DNA of 64,000 bases from Nemopilema nomurai. Lineage: Eukaryota; Cnidaria; Scyphozoa; Rhizostomeae; Rhizostomatidae. Each line of letters starts with the position of its first letter. The first letter of the stretch is position 1. The notes below the pieces were generated by a model that was not told where the DNA came from, searched no databases, and saw nothing but the letters and a program-made list of their open reading frames with translations. Shown in pieces: positions 49,201 through 60,900 of the stretch. The stretch lies in contig ML133382.1 in the NCBI GenBank assembly GCA_003864495.1, positions 600,727-664,726 of the forward strand, in the 5' to 3' direction. The translations under genes were made by a program, and so were the position numbers.

Positions 49201-52200
49201 TTTTACTCAAACGGCTATATAGGATGCTTCTACCCCATCACAAGAACTTCAAGACTACTCTGAGCAAACCGAGATGGACTGACCACAACCTGGAACTTTG
49301 ATAACAGATAGTCAATATACTTAGGAAACGAATGTCTAATACTTACACATCTGCCTGTTGTATACACACCACTGCGCAGGCAAAACGCTGGAGCTCCCCT
49401 CCGGACAACTCATCAACATTCCTATCACGGACGCTGTTCAAGTCTGCAAAAAGAAGGTCTTGAATACTACCTGGAAATTTAGCAATTGTGGAGTACCCTG
49501 AAGGCAGTCCAATCTTACTGCAGGCTATGTCCCAAATGTCTCCTCATTCCACACAATTTTTCCACTTACAATATTACCTTGTGCTGTAGCCCTTGCATTA
49601 CTTTCAATTCCTTTCATCAGAATTTTTCGTCCAGGGTTCAAATTAGCTACAATTTAGTCTTAACCAGCAGTACTTTCTAACTAAAATTTAAAAAAATTCC
49701 ACTAATTCTAACACTACAATATGGCAAAATTTGTGAGATTTTCTTCACTTTCTTTCATTATTGGGCAGTACATACCAAAGAGGTGACAAACTTCCTCCTG
49801 TGCCTCTCTTTCATCCTTCTTATCCAACATGACCTGCACACTTCCCTAAAAAGAATTTAAATATGTTGTGTTTCTGGATTTGACCCCTTTGTTTATTCAA
49901 AGGAGATGTGGCACAAGAATTTGCGAAGCTGGAACTAACTTGTTTTTTGCTACGAACTTACAGATAAAAAAGCAACCAAAAATTTTTCAATCACTGAGTT
50001 TAGCCAAAGGTTGTTCACAATTTTCACAGATAAATCCAATTGATACTATTATGTTTCTGAGGAAGATGCTGATACACACTTTGATAGAGAACAAGTCAAT
50101 TTAAGGTGAAAATGACTTGCTACATAAAGGTATCAATTAACTCTTGACACTGACAACAAGATAGTAACAATACGTTAAAAAAAGATGCCGGTTTGCAAAA
50201 AGGTAAGATCCAGAGAAGGAGACACATATGACAAAGGATACTGTACATAATGTAACAAAATACATGTTTAACAATATAGGGTACTGCATTACTTACATGG
50301 ACTGCTTTCGGAATTTGATCAACATACTGAGGCTTGATTATTGCCTAAAAGTTGAAAATTAATTGCCATTATTATAGATCAATTTCCAATTTTGACTGAA
50401 GCACTTTTAATTGGTTGGTGCAGGTTGTCTATGTAATGGGCCAAGCTAGCAATTTTAAAGGAGTTATATCACTCAAACCTGGCAGGAAAACCTTAGAGAC
50501 ATTAGATTTTGCCACACGTTGAAGCTCATCAAAACCAATGGTAATTTACCTTAAGGTCATCTTCTAAAACTTTTGTAAAATAATTTTGCAATTCTGAGCC
50601 CCTGAAGTATTGCAAAATCTCCGACCAGTCTGGTGGACCCTAAAATGAAAAGAAAATTTTCTAATCAATATAAGATACAATAAATGTAGCATGTATTATT
50701 ATCATTATACGAAAAATTCATAGTTTGCAGGGCACAGTGAAGCAAAGGAATATTTTTAACTTGACTCCACCATTGTGGCTATACATATACTATAAGGCAA
50801 TGGAAACAGACTTTACACAATATTCTCAATGGGATAGACAAAATCATTCTATGACAACTTATCTAAGTTAATGCTTACAAGGTTAACATTTAGCTACATT
50901 GCTTCATAAAGTAATAAACTGATGATTGCTTTTTACTTACAAGTTTTGGCATCCATGAACCAAGAAATCTATTCAGTTGTTGCAAGTAATTTTAGAATAC
51001 TTTGGATTTACAAATATTGCCATTTCATCATGTTCCAATGATGAGTTGATTACGACTGTGTCATGAACACCAGGTGATAATTATCATGATTTTGAACATA
51101 ACATGTACTATATACATTCTCATTTGGCACCATTAGTACTTAAAGACAAATTGTTTCACAACAATACTGCAAAGTCAACACACCCCAAATCGCCCAAGGT
51201 TAGGTTTCAACTTCCCAGCTAGAATCTTCAAAGCAGTTGACTTTCCAATACCATTAGTACCAACCAAACCAAGTACCTCTCCTGGCCTTGGTGTTGGCAA
51301 TCTAAAGCAATAAAATAAAAAGAGGATTAAAAATATGATATGAAATCTGAAATAACAACTAAATCAGACACTTCTGAAAATTTACTTTTTTATTCACAGT
51401 AATACACTTTTTAATTTTCATTTACTTTTAGTCATTAAATAGCTACTGAATTTACAATATATACAGAATCTGTCTGGTCAAAATTAATCAAATTAGAAGT
51501 ACCATCAGATCACTTGGATGTGTTATCAGTTTCATATTTGATGCTGTTGTGGATCTACTTGGGAATAACATCTTAAAATCAATATTTATGATGTTTCCTT
51601 TGCATCTTCAACATTCAAACAAATTTAGCAAAAACATCAAAGATCTAAGGTTTGAAATTACAAGTATAATAACTATTCAAAATTCATAATAGATGAAAAT
51701 ACCATTACCTATGAAGTTTGAAAGAATTTGCTCCATATCTATGTGTGGTTTCCTTTTCTAAATTGCTTGGCAAGTTGATAATTGTTACCGCTTCAAATGG
51801 GCATTTCTGTTACATAGATAATATTAGAGAAAACTGATTATTCAAGCAACATATTAAGTTCCATACAAACAGAACACTACAGAAATCTTGAATGAAATAA
51901 AGAGATTGAAAATTTCAGCACTTATTGATGTAAAATCCTGCTAATATCAATGCAAGCAAACTCACCTTGATACATATACCACAACCAATGCACAATGTCT
52001 CTGATATAAAAGCAAGTTTTGATGTTGGCATCACTTCAATGCATAACTTTCCTAAAAATTTACATTCAAAATTCAATTTAAACGAAAATAGGGTGAGACA
52101 GGCTAAGTCGATGGCTATCATCAGTTTATTATTAATTTAAATCATATAATTGTTTTCTTTACGTCACTAAATGTTTACAAACAATCAATTGACGGCAGCA

Positions 52201-52442
52201 ATTTAGCATCGATGGGATTTATTTGAAAAAACTGCAAATCACTACAGCAATGTCTCTAAATACCTTACTACGTACTCAAAAGCAGGATGTTTTTGAAATT
52301 ATATGAGTTAGGCCATCTTACCTTGCCTTACAACAGGACAGGACTTCTTGCATTCTTGTCTACATCTCTTAGGTTTACATCGATCAGGATTTATAATAGC
52401 AATACGGGTAAGTTTGTCTTGAGTTTGAGATTGACCAAACAT
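43203..52442 (-). CDS. ABCE1: ATP-binding cassette protein E1 (ribosome recycling factor, Rli1)
   Basis: ABCE1 splits post-termination 80S ribosomes and acts with eRF1/Pelota. Twenty minus-strand exons: 52322-52442, 51966-52051, 51709-51806, 51184-51301, 50550-50639, 50297-50344, 49776-49845, 49347-49443, 48876-48965, 48287-48408, 47654-47745, 47177-47234, 46819-46890, 46576-46635, 46179-46348, 45831-45890, 45259-45341, 44481-44603, 43800-43911, 43203-43256. They total 1824 nt (607 codons plus stop) with every phase consistent. Two [4Fe-4S] cluster motifs use Cys22, 27, 31, 35 and Cys61, 64, 67, 71. Walker A loops are GTNGIGKST (116-124) and GENGTGKTT (385-393). LSGGE signatures begin at 223 and 468, and Walker B strands end FDEPSS and IDEPSA. 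The hinge segment near the C-terminus ([16 protein letters not shown]) is conserved. The intron after the exon 46179-46348 starts with GC. It is head to head with the MTERF gene. Confidence 0.97.
47241..47400 (-). repeat. 19-bp minisatellite in an ABCE1 intron
   Basis: About 8.4 nearly perfect copies of caaggtttagaaatgtgaa (plus-strand reading). One copy differs by a single base (gtgag). On the minus strand the array runs up to 6 nt from the exon that starts at 47234, so the repeat supplies part of the sequence before the acceptor. Confidence 0.95.
47787..47875 (+). repeat. 15-bp short tandem repeat in an ABCE1 intron
   Basis: Three good copies of agtcaacaggacaga followed by decayed ones. 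The unit is a multiple of three without stops and produces a false open frame. Confidence 0.75.
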
Positions 52443-52990
52443 CTTTTATTAGCAGCAATCGCCCTCAACCTAGTGGTCGACGATTTTATTCTTGGCCAGA
52501 AAAGGCCATGTGAAAAAGAAGTTTCAAGACGAAGTACTTCGTGTTTGACGAAGCTCGCACAGGGATTCCAGTGATGAAATCGACAGCAAGTAAAAAGCAA
52601 AGCATTTGAACTTGATTTTGATTCAAATTGATTTTAGTTGCAAATTTTCAAATAAGACTAGGCATCTTGCAATTTTTTTGTAGATTTCTGGAGGCAAAAG
52701 AATAACAAATTATATATTATCCAGTTAATGTTAAGAGCTTCTCTAGAACATTAAAATAAACTAGTTGATTGGTTATCTTGATCTTATTTATCTGGATACT
52801 TCTCTTACAGAAGTTTTGGTGTCGAATAGGTTCAATGACTTTACAAAACGAGAAACTGTTAATTTGCCGGAAACTGTTGACGAAACTTGTATTTGTCCTC
52901 CCTATGTTTCTCCGCCTTTGCTTCCAGGGAAGCAACAACAACCGCAAGTGATCAAAACAGCAAGGTTGTTCGCATCCAGAGTATTATGTA
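52443..52990. promoter_or_regulatory. Shared upstream region of ABCE1 (minus) and MTERF (plus)
   Basis: The two start codons face away from each other across 548 bp, which suggests a bidirectional promoter. No TATA box at a fitting distance and no strong CpG island was seen. An open frame at 52765-53022 on the plus strand overlaps the MTERF start in another frame and may be an upstream ORF. Confidence 0.5.
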
Positions 52991-54706
52991 ATGGCACTCC
53001 GAAGAACGCAGACTTGTATTAGAAATAGAGCACTGTTTCTGAAACCATTGGTTTTTAAATTGCATTTTTCATTACAAGCTTGCTGTCCAGGAGATAAAAA
53101 GGAACATTTGCCATCTAGCCCGAAAGGGGACGATGCCGGTTACATTAAATGGCCTAGTTCGTTGAGTCAAGGAGTGAACTTTCCACTTATTTATTCACCA
53201 AACTCAGTGACCCCGAGGGGCGATGTTGTTGAAAGGCCTTTTATATTCAGAAATCAAAAGAAAAAGAAGAAGAGGAAGTCAAGTAAAAGCTCAAGTGCTT
53301 CAAAAAAGGCCGAATTGACCCAAGTGGAAAGGGAAGATGCACTCTCGGTCTCAGAAGACGAGAGTATAACAGTCCATGAAGCTATAAGGATTTACAACGA
53401 AATTTCGCCGGATGAAAAGTCTTCAGATAAAATTTCTTCATTGAAATTGAAGGAAAAGTCATCCGCAGACTTGATAAAAGAACTGAGAGACACAAACTCC
53501 CATATTTTGGGACTGTCAGATGCAGAGCTAAATCGTCGCTACAGCTTTCTTCACAGCCATGGCTTAAGCAAAATGGATTCATTCAAATCAGCTCTTGTAT
53601 TTCCAAGTTTTCTGAACTTGGATGCCAAGAATTTTGACAAATTTATAGAGTTATTCATACAGTACCAAATTGATGTGTCAAGAATGATCCAACACTGTCC
53701 ATTTGTGTTTAGTCTTGATTACAGTGATGTTATGAAGAAACTGGAGCATTTGGGATCAATAGGGCTAAAAAAGAAAGATGTTTCTGATATTGTAAACAAG
53801 AATCCAATATTTCTGTGCTATGAAGTTAATCACACAGCAAAAAGTGCATTGAAATTTGCAACTGGGTTCCCTGGCTGGAAAAGCTCAGCTGGAAAAAGCA
53901 GTTTCATTGAGAGCCTGTTAAAGACATCACTTGGAGCATTGTCTACAAAGTATGAAATTGATGAGAATTTTACATCTGTGGCTTCATTTGCGGTAGAGCT
54001 CCATGTTCCTGTCAGTGAAATTTTCAAAAAATGTCCAAGTCTCTTCAGTACAAGTAAAGAGCAAATTTACAGAACAGTCCACTTCCTAGGCAATGCGCCA
54101 TTTTTCTTTGATACAGAGGACATGGCTAATTTTATTCAAAAATACCCAGACATTTTTCTGTGCCTAGATAAAGAGGATGTGAGGGACAAAATTTTGAAGA
54201 TATACAAGGTGTTAGGTGAAGCTGCTGAACTCCACAATATTCTTCACCATAGTCCAAAGATGATTGTTGAGTCCACATGTGTTGAGAAAAGAATAAAGTT
54301 ATTCCAAACATGGGGCTTCACAAAAGAACAAATTGGTGCCTTGATGAATAGGTATCCAATACTTTTCATGGAGAACCGAGTTGTAGAAAATCTGGAAGAA
54401 AGACTACAGTTTGTTTTAGGACACAGAGATATAGAAGTAGCTGATGTTATGAAGTTTCCTGCCTGTCTTCAAATGAGAATACTGATGCTCAAGTGCAAAA
54501 TTGGCTTTGTAAGGAGCTTTGCTCCAGATGCTCTTAAGAAATTCACTTTACAGGAAATATTTACAGCAAAAGATAACATGTTCACCAGTGACATTTGTTC
54601 TTCAAGCCTTGGAGTATTTTACTTGTATCTTAAAGAGAACTTTAAAGACACTGATCAAGAATGGATAAAGAAAAAAGGGAGGCCTAAAGTAAACACACAG
54701 CTGTAA
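52991..54706 (+). CDS. Mitochondrial transcription termination factor (MTERF) family protein
   Basis: A single open frame of 571 codons. The start MALRRTQTCIRNRALFLKPL is basic, lacks acidic residues and fits a mitochondrial presequence. A linker of about 90-190 contains a Lys run (NQKKKKKRKSSKSSS) and acidic, coiled-coil-prone sequence. From about residue 190 to 545 the sequence is made of MTERF-type helical repeats, each with a Pro-hydrophobic turn: HCPFVFSLDY, KNPIFLCYE, KCPSLFSTS, KYPDIFLCL, HSPKMIVES, RYPILFMEN and FPACLQM. Proteins of this family form a right-handed superhelix that binds mitochondrial DNA or rRNA and act in transcription or mitoribosome assembly. It is longer than the human MTERF1-4 proteins, mainly through the N-terminal linker. 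Which subgroup it belongs to cannot be decided by eye. It is intronless and divergent from ABCE1. Confidence 0.88.
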   Translation: MALRRTQTCIRNRALFLKPLVFKLHFSLQACCPGDKKEHLPSSPKGDDAGYIKWPSSLSQGVNFPLIYSPNSVTPRGDVVERPFIFRNQKKKKKRKSSKSSSASKKAELTQVEREDALSVSEDESITVHEAIRIYNEISPDEKSSDKISSLKLKEKSSADLIKELRDTNSHILGLSDAELNRRYSFLHSHGLSKMDSFKSALVFPSFLNLDAKNFDKFIELFIQYQIDVSRMIQHCPFVFSLDYSDVMKKLEHLGSIGLKKKDVSDIVNKNPIFLCYEVNHTAKSALKFATGFPGWKSSAGKSSFIESLLKTSLGALSTKYEIDENFTSVASFAVELHVPVSEIFKKCPSLFSTSKEQIYRTVHFLGNAPFFFDTEDMANFIQKYPDIFLCLDKEDVRDKILKIYKVLGEAAELHNILHHSPKMIVESTCVEKRIKLFQTWGFTKEQIGALMNRYPILFMENRVVENLEERLQFVLGHRDIEVADVMKFPACLQMRILMLKCKIGFVRSFAPDALKKFTLQEIFTAKDNMFTSDICSSSLGVFYLYLKENFKDTDQEWIKKKGRPKVNTQL

Positions 54707-57700
54707 CTGTTCCTAAATGGTTAGCTGGTTTTAAGTTTGTTAGCCCATAGATGAATTGAATAGCTGAATACTTGACAAGTGTTATTTAATGAGATGTTTG
54801 CTAATTTTCATTTACTTAATAGCATATTAAATATATAACAGTCATAGTGAATGATTATATTCAATATAATATAGGTAAACACTCTGTAGCTAGACCATTT
54901 ATTGTTTACAGTCTTGTTAGAAATTAAATTTTAAGGAGATGTTGGTTGTCACAGGCCATGCACGGCTGGGAGGCAATGGTAAAAAGATGCTAACTTTCGA
55001 AAGGAAAGCAAAGTGGATTAGAAGCCTGATGCTAAGTGGCCATTTTTTCTGTCAAGTTGGTTTGAAATGAGGCAAAAGAAATTTTTTTTGAACAGGAAAA
55101 TTTGAAGGACAGGGTGATTCCAGTTTCTTGCATCCTAATTTTTGATACTTTCATGGCAAATGGGAGGCATTTTGCCCCCTTCTCACTCCTCATAACTGCT
55201 ACGGATTTACAAGGACAAGTGGCATCGCATGGAATATCACCCTCCAGCTCAACGGTACATAAATTTTTAAATTATGTCCTATTGTCTAGTTTTAGTAGTA
55301 AGAAAGTTTGATTGAATATTATTAATTCAAAGAAACCTGGTTTCTTTAATGACAGTTGTTAGACTTTTAGTGGTCTCTGCAATACCACACAGAAAAAGGT
55401 GGCTGTCAGTGTTAGCCCTGGTACACCCATCTGAAATGATACCCCTGGTACACCCATCTTGGTATTAATAAGAACCCCCGGCACACCCACCCGTTTCAAT
55501 GACATGTTTATGATGAAATTTCTCCCTTGGATTGCGCGTTGTTGCATAAGCCAAAAAAGTTTATCCTAAGCTGGCGAGATAGGTCATGATTGGACAAACT
55601 GCCCTTCAAGTATTCACTGACCTAGCTTCACAGTAATCCCTGCATATAAGTTCCTTCTCAGAAACTAAAATCGAATGCACCTGGTTGCGTCAGCCGAACC
55701 TTTTGTCATTGGGATTGACTTAAGAAGCAAATTTATTTCTATGTTTGTATACTTGAAGACTCGAGATAGCAATTTCGAGACCTTTGAACCGTCTCATTGG
55801 CCACCAAAGTTTCAAGGTAAGCAGCACTGAATATTTTCTTAGCAGAATCTGAATAAACGCATCCCTGAAACGAAATTTAAAAATAGTGAAGTTGGCTGGC
55901 AGGACAAATCGTACGTTATTGTTTTGGTACTATAGATTGAAAATTATATGGCGTATTTTCACACTGAAGGAGGAGCTTTTCGTAGATTTGAGCAATAAGG
56001 GCCCGTTCGCACTGTGTTTTGACAAAAGTTTGTCAAAGTTGATAATCTCACGCCAATTAAGGGAACATTTTCAAATCTTCTGACAAAGATTTCCGTTCGC
56101 ACTGACAACTGCTTGTAACGAATAGGATGAACATCGCGCTGTCATTTGTGACATTTGATGGGTGACAGTCTACAAATGCTGGAATGGAAGAGGAAAGTTC
56201 TATACCTTTAGCGCTGGCTCTTGCTTCGGTCTCAAATGCAGTTTCAGTAATAAATCAGCAACAAAGCAGTCTTGTAACGTCTTTTTCGCTGTAACGTCGT
56301 ACCAGAAGTTACAAATCAAGCTAATTTATCGACGACGAAGTAGCGAGAATATCGTGTGATGTAAGATTATTTGCTAAGAACGAATATGACACCAAGCATA
56401 TATAAAAATTGTACCTCGTACCTCCTAAAATTTCGTTGATGATCGTTGGTAATTTTAGACCCGTGGGTATAACTTGAAATTGATGATAAGTAGGAAGTAA
56501 TCCTTGAAATTTTTTATATTCGTCATCGGACTATTGTCAGTGGCAAAACAGTCGCCAGGGATGCCAAGAAAGTTGTCAGTCGACCCTTGTCAACGACTGA
56601 ACTTGTAAAAAAATCCTCTGAACTTTCGGTTCCGCAAATCCTGATGTGACATCAAATTGTCTTTCTCCGATAACTTAAGAATTAAGGTGTAAACATTTCT
56701 ACAGGTGACCTTCCAGCATGAATTATTAGGATTTAGGGGTGTTCTCATGAAATTGTTTTCGCTGTTTTCCACGGAGTCTAATTCTTGTTAGACGTGACTT
56801 CTTGTTTCATTTTTGTTGCACATACGTTGCTTTCCAGGGGCTTAAAGATGTTCAAAACCCATTTCAATCTGTTTCTTAGGAAACTACTTTTGATTTCTAT
56901 GAATAACCAAGAGTGGCTCCGCAGGAGGGGATATTTTAAGATGCAGAGCTCAAGAGATAATTTCGGGGGTGTTAATTGAAAACGGTAGCATTAAGCTTGA
57001 TATGGTCCCCCTCTAACAAACACTATAAATAATTTGAGGATTTGCTGTACAGATAGAAGGGGGTTTAGCAAAACAACCATAGTTGAAAGTTCTTTAAACC
57101 AAGAGAATTACATTTTATACCACTTCTGATGCTTGTCTACAGCGTGGCATTTCCATAGGAGCCATGAGGTAGTTGCAAACAAGCAAATTTCAGTTGGGGT
57201 AAATGTTCACAACCAAAATCAACAATGTATTCCAGCAAAGCTAGAATCTTACGTTTCAGTTTTTATAAACAACGATCTTTTCATTATTCTAATATTTCTT
57301 TTTGTTGCAAAGCTGAAATGAACAATACTTGTTTAGCTTTAAGACCTTGTATGGATGTCTTTGATTTAATGTGTGACTTAACATAACATGGTATATTTTA
57401 ACCTCTGCAGTTAGAAAGCCTTGTTGCTCAATGGGTCAGAAAATTTGCAGCCCCCTTTAATGTTAAGTCTCTCCACATCGGTGGGTATTTCGAAATTATC
57501 ATAGCAAATTCTCACTCCAAGAATTTAATAATGAATTTTTTCATAAACAATATCTTTGTTATTTTCAACCCTACTACCGAAATCGTATGAATTTGGTATA
57601 TTGCTAAAGAATCTATCCACAAATGGTTTCAGTATATATTTTGTCTCTGAACAATAAGTTGTATTTTGTCAAGACAACACCTGGTCTTTTGCAGTTTTAT

Positions 57701-57988
57701 GTTCTTCGAACGAGTTTATGTTCTTGCAAAAGAAAATTTTGAAGGTCGTGAGCAGTGCCCGAAAAAGAGGCGTGACGCAAAAGAGGCTCATCTCTCGTGT
57801 TCTTTTTTGCCTAGGCCATCGCGAGTTTGTAGATGAGATCTACAGCCCTAGGGAAAGTTATTCAACATTTCTTGCCGACGTCATTCGGGAAAGGTTACAC
57901 CTATAGGTCGTATGGAAATATTTCCTTTTTAAAAGGAAGGGAATCTCATCAATCACGGTTACGGCCCATATTGTACCAAAGAGGAAAA
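54707..57988. other. Gene-free spacer between MTERF and RARS1
   Basis: It contains a short repeat at about 55416-55491, with three copies of a ~30-bp unit built on gg(t/c)acacccatc. It also has a transposon-tip-like gggcccgttcgcactg at 55999, with a second gttcgcactgacaa at 56095, but no matching inverted end was found. Several short open frames are present; none has a splice pattern, domain or conservation that I can support. Confidence 0.5.
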
Positions 57989-60900
57989 ATGGCTTCCAAC
58001 ATAGATCCAAAAATCGACATAAAGAGTTTCAATGACAGGGCTGGCAAAGCGGTATTATTCTTGCAATAATTTCTCATTTGTAAAATGAAATTATTATACT
58101 GTCTAAGTTTTTGTTAGGATAAAGCCAAAGATGAGTGCAATCGAAGGCAGAAAAACTTGTTCGGAATAATCAAGAATTTTGTTGCTCTAAGTAGAGTCTC
58201 AGAGAGTCTACCAGCTCTAGCAGCAGAAATTATAAAAAAATTCAATAATTTCTCACATAATTGTCCCTTTTCTCACAAAGAGTCTTACACCGTAGAAATT
58301 CGCAAAGCTGCAGGATTGCAGAACCTTAGTGCTTGCCAAGACTTCCACATATTGTTTTCTAGATTTGATATCCTAAATAAATATGGTTTTTAGCAGGGTG
58401 AAGCGAGCAAAGTACTAAGACCTGTGCCTTTTTTAATCATATGTAGATGTTTTTAGTCAAGCCTGTTTGTTTTCAGGAGCAAGATATTGCATTTCTCAAA
58501 GCTCAAGTTGATTTGATATCGAGAAAAATAGAAGACCCTTCATTTGATGAACCATCTGAAGATTTACAAAAGTTGCTGACAGAAAACGCCAAATTAAAAT
58601 ATCAAAAAGCACATCTTGAAAGAGTGAGTTTATGGCTTCCTTACTTAACAATTTATGCCTTCTGACATTTATTTGATTCATTCATTATACCATCTTTGTT
58701 GGAGATAATGATTGATTCATAAAACTGCTTGTGAACCATAAGAGTATTCTAGCTACAATTGATTAGGAGGATTTTGATAATTTGATTATATTTCTGACAC
58801 ATTGTACTTTTACCATTGTAGGGAATTTATATATATAATTTTTCTTTTACTCTTTTTTCTGGCTCTAGGCAATCATGAACGAAAAGGCCAAATATGAAAA
58901 CAAGATGCCAAATTTAAAATTAACGGTGGCATCATTGTTTACAAAAGGCATTCAGCTTGCTTTTCCTGATGTGGATGATGCCCAAGCTCTTGTTCAAGCT
59001 GCACAATCTGATAAATTTGGCGATTACCAGTGCAACAGCGCAATGGTTATTGCAAAGGTACATGATGTTCAACCTCTCAAATTTTATTCAGCTTTCTTTT
59101 TATCAAATAAAGCTAGTAATTTTTCTCTGGTTTTCAGAATGGCAAAAATAAGTTTTATGTACTAACATGATTGAAAGCCCATAAATGGAGATTTTTCCTG
59201 GTTTATATATACATTCACTTCCAGGCTCCGTGTGCATGGGTAGACACAAATCTTGGCTTAGACTTAAATTGCCAGATGTTAGGTGAGGGAACAGGATAAT
59301 TAGTGCTTTCCTTCCCACTGGTACATCAGACTTTGTTGGAAGTGTGTAATTGGACACATGCATTGAGCTTTAGCAAGCAGATTTATGACTTGACTCATTT
59401 TTTGCCAGGAAGCATCCAGGTCTATAAATGGTTAATGTATATTATGTGGACAAGGATTTTAGGTATTTAGATGCTTGATGTTTTAAGACAATGATTACAA
59501 TAAAGGTTTTCTTGAGCAGATTTATTTGAGTTTTCTAGATCTGCAATGTTCAAGAAAGCCATGGTGTCCTAATAACTGATTTAGGGAACTGCTTAGAACT
59601 TTAACATTTGTTAATCATTTTTGTAGTTTTTATGAATTTATCTGGCTTAATTTTTTTTATTATTGTTTATTTGTTATTTTCAATAGCAGTTGTCCCAGCA
59701 TACATGAGATCTTTATTTTTTAACCAGGAACAGCTGGTACCTAGCTAGCTATTTGAGCTGCATCTCCTAGAATGGAGTTCTTTTAATCATTGATTCACTT
59801 AGAGCTGTGAATAATCTGTACCCTCTTAGTTTTCAATGATACTTCACTGTTTAATAAAAAAGATAAGCGTGAGGCTGCAAAATCTGGATTTGAAGAAGTG
59901 TATCAAGAAAAAGTCAACTGTTTCATTCATGAATAATCCAATATATATCCATTTTGCAAAAAATGTTGCATGACTAAGTGGGAAAACATTTTGTCTTCAT
60001 CAATCCCATGATTTTTGGTCACTGTGCAATGTTTTCCTTGTAAGAATTCCATCCCCTAAAGAAATAAAATTGTTTATTGAAGACAAAAATAAGTTTGCAG
60101 GATCCTGATGATAGCAATTTAACATGTGCTGCCAATTCATCCTGTCAATACATTTGTGGGTCATTATTTTCATGTTAGCAAAGTCATGCTTTGTGTTGCA
60201 AATTTCCCAACGTTACTTTGCAATTTGCATGTCAAAGATTAATTACCTCACTTTTTAAGATACTTCCGTCTTCGCTGACCTGCAACATCTATGAATAGAA
60301 AGGCAAAACTAGATTTTGTTGAATTCAGTTGAATATAATTTATCAGTTGTGGGGGTAAAAACTGTCAATTGGAGATGGGACATTTTGTACCAACACACCT
60401 TTTCTTTGGGACCATGCATCTCTGCGTCTTCCAGGACTTGCCATGGCGTCTAAAGTATCAATATATTTTCGCTATTAGCCTTGCTATGGATTTACTTTGC
60501 ATGCAAGAAACAGCAAAGGGAAGCTATATTTTGTTAAGGATAAGTCTCTCTTTGGTGACAACGCTAGTGTGCGTGGATTGGGACTCACATTTAGACGGTT
60601 ACTTAATGTTTTTGGCGGCTGTCTGGGGCAATCGCAAGCTTTTTGCGCATAGAGAACATTGGAGTGTACAGGCAACAGGATTTCTTACGAAAAATCTTAG
60701 AGAGTGCGGAGAAATAACCGACCCGAGCGAACAGAGAATATTTTTTTGTCAAAGTGGGTGGACATTTTTTCTTGCGAGAGTAGGGTTGGAGGAATTGTGC
60801 GTGAAAGATACCAGTCACCTTTGAAACTGTCCTCTTCATGCTCTACATCCATTTCCGCCGGCTCTTCGTCAAACTCCGTGTCGTCTTCCAATTCACTCTG

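Noticed and set aside
52765..53022. Open frame upstream of and overlapping the MTERF start
   Set aside because: It has no domain and is in a different frame. At most it is an upstream ORF.
55999..56115. Transposon-tip-like gggcccgttcgcactg sequence
   Set aside because: Only one orientation was found; no inverted partner end within several kilobases.
60375..60455. Cys- and Lys/Arg-bearing minus-strand frame as the last exon of the secreted precursor
   Set aside because: Its acceptor (ctttag) gives phase 2 for the Cys frame, while the upstream exon ends in phase 1, so it cannot be joined as seen.
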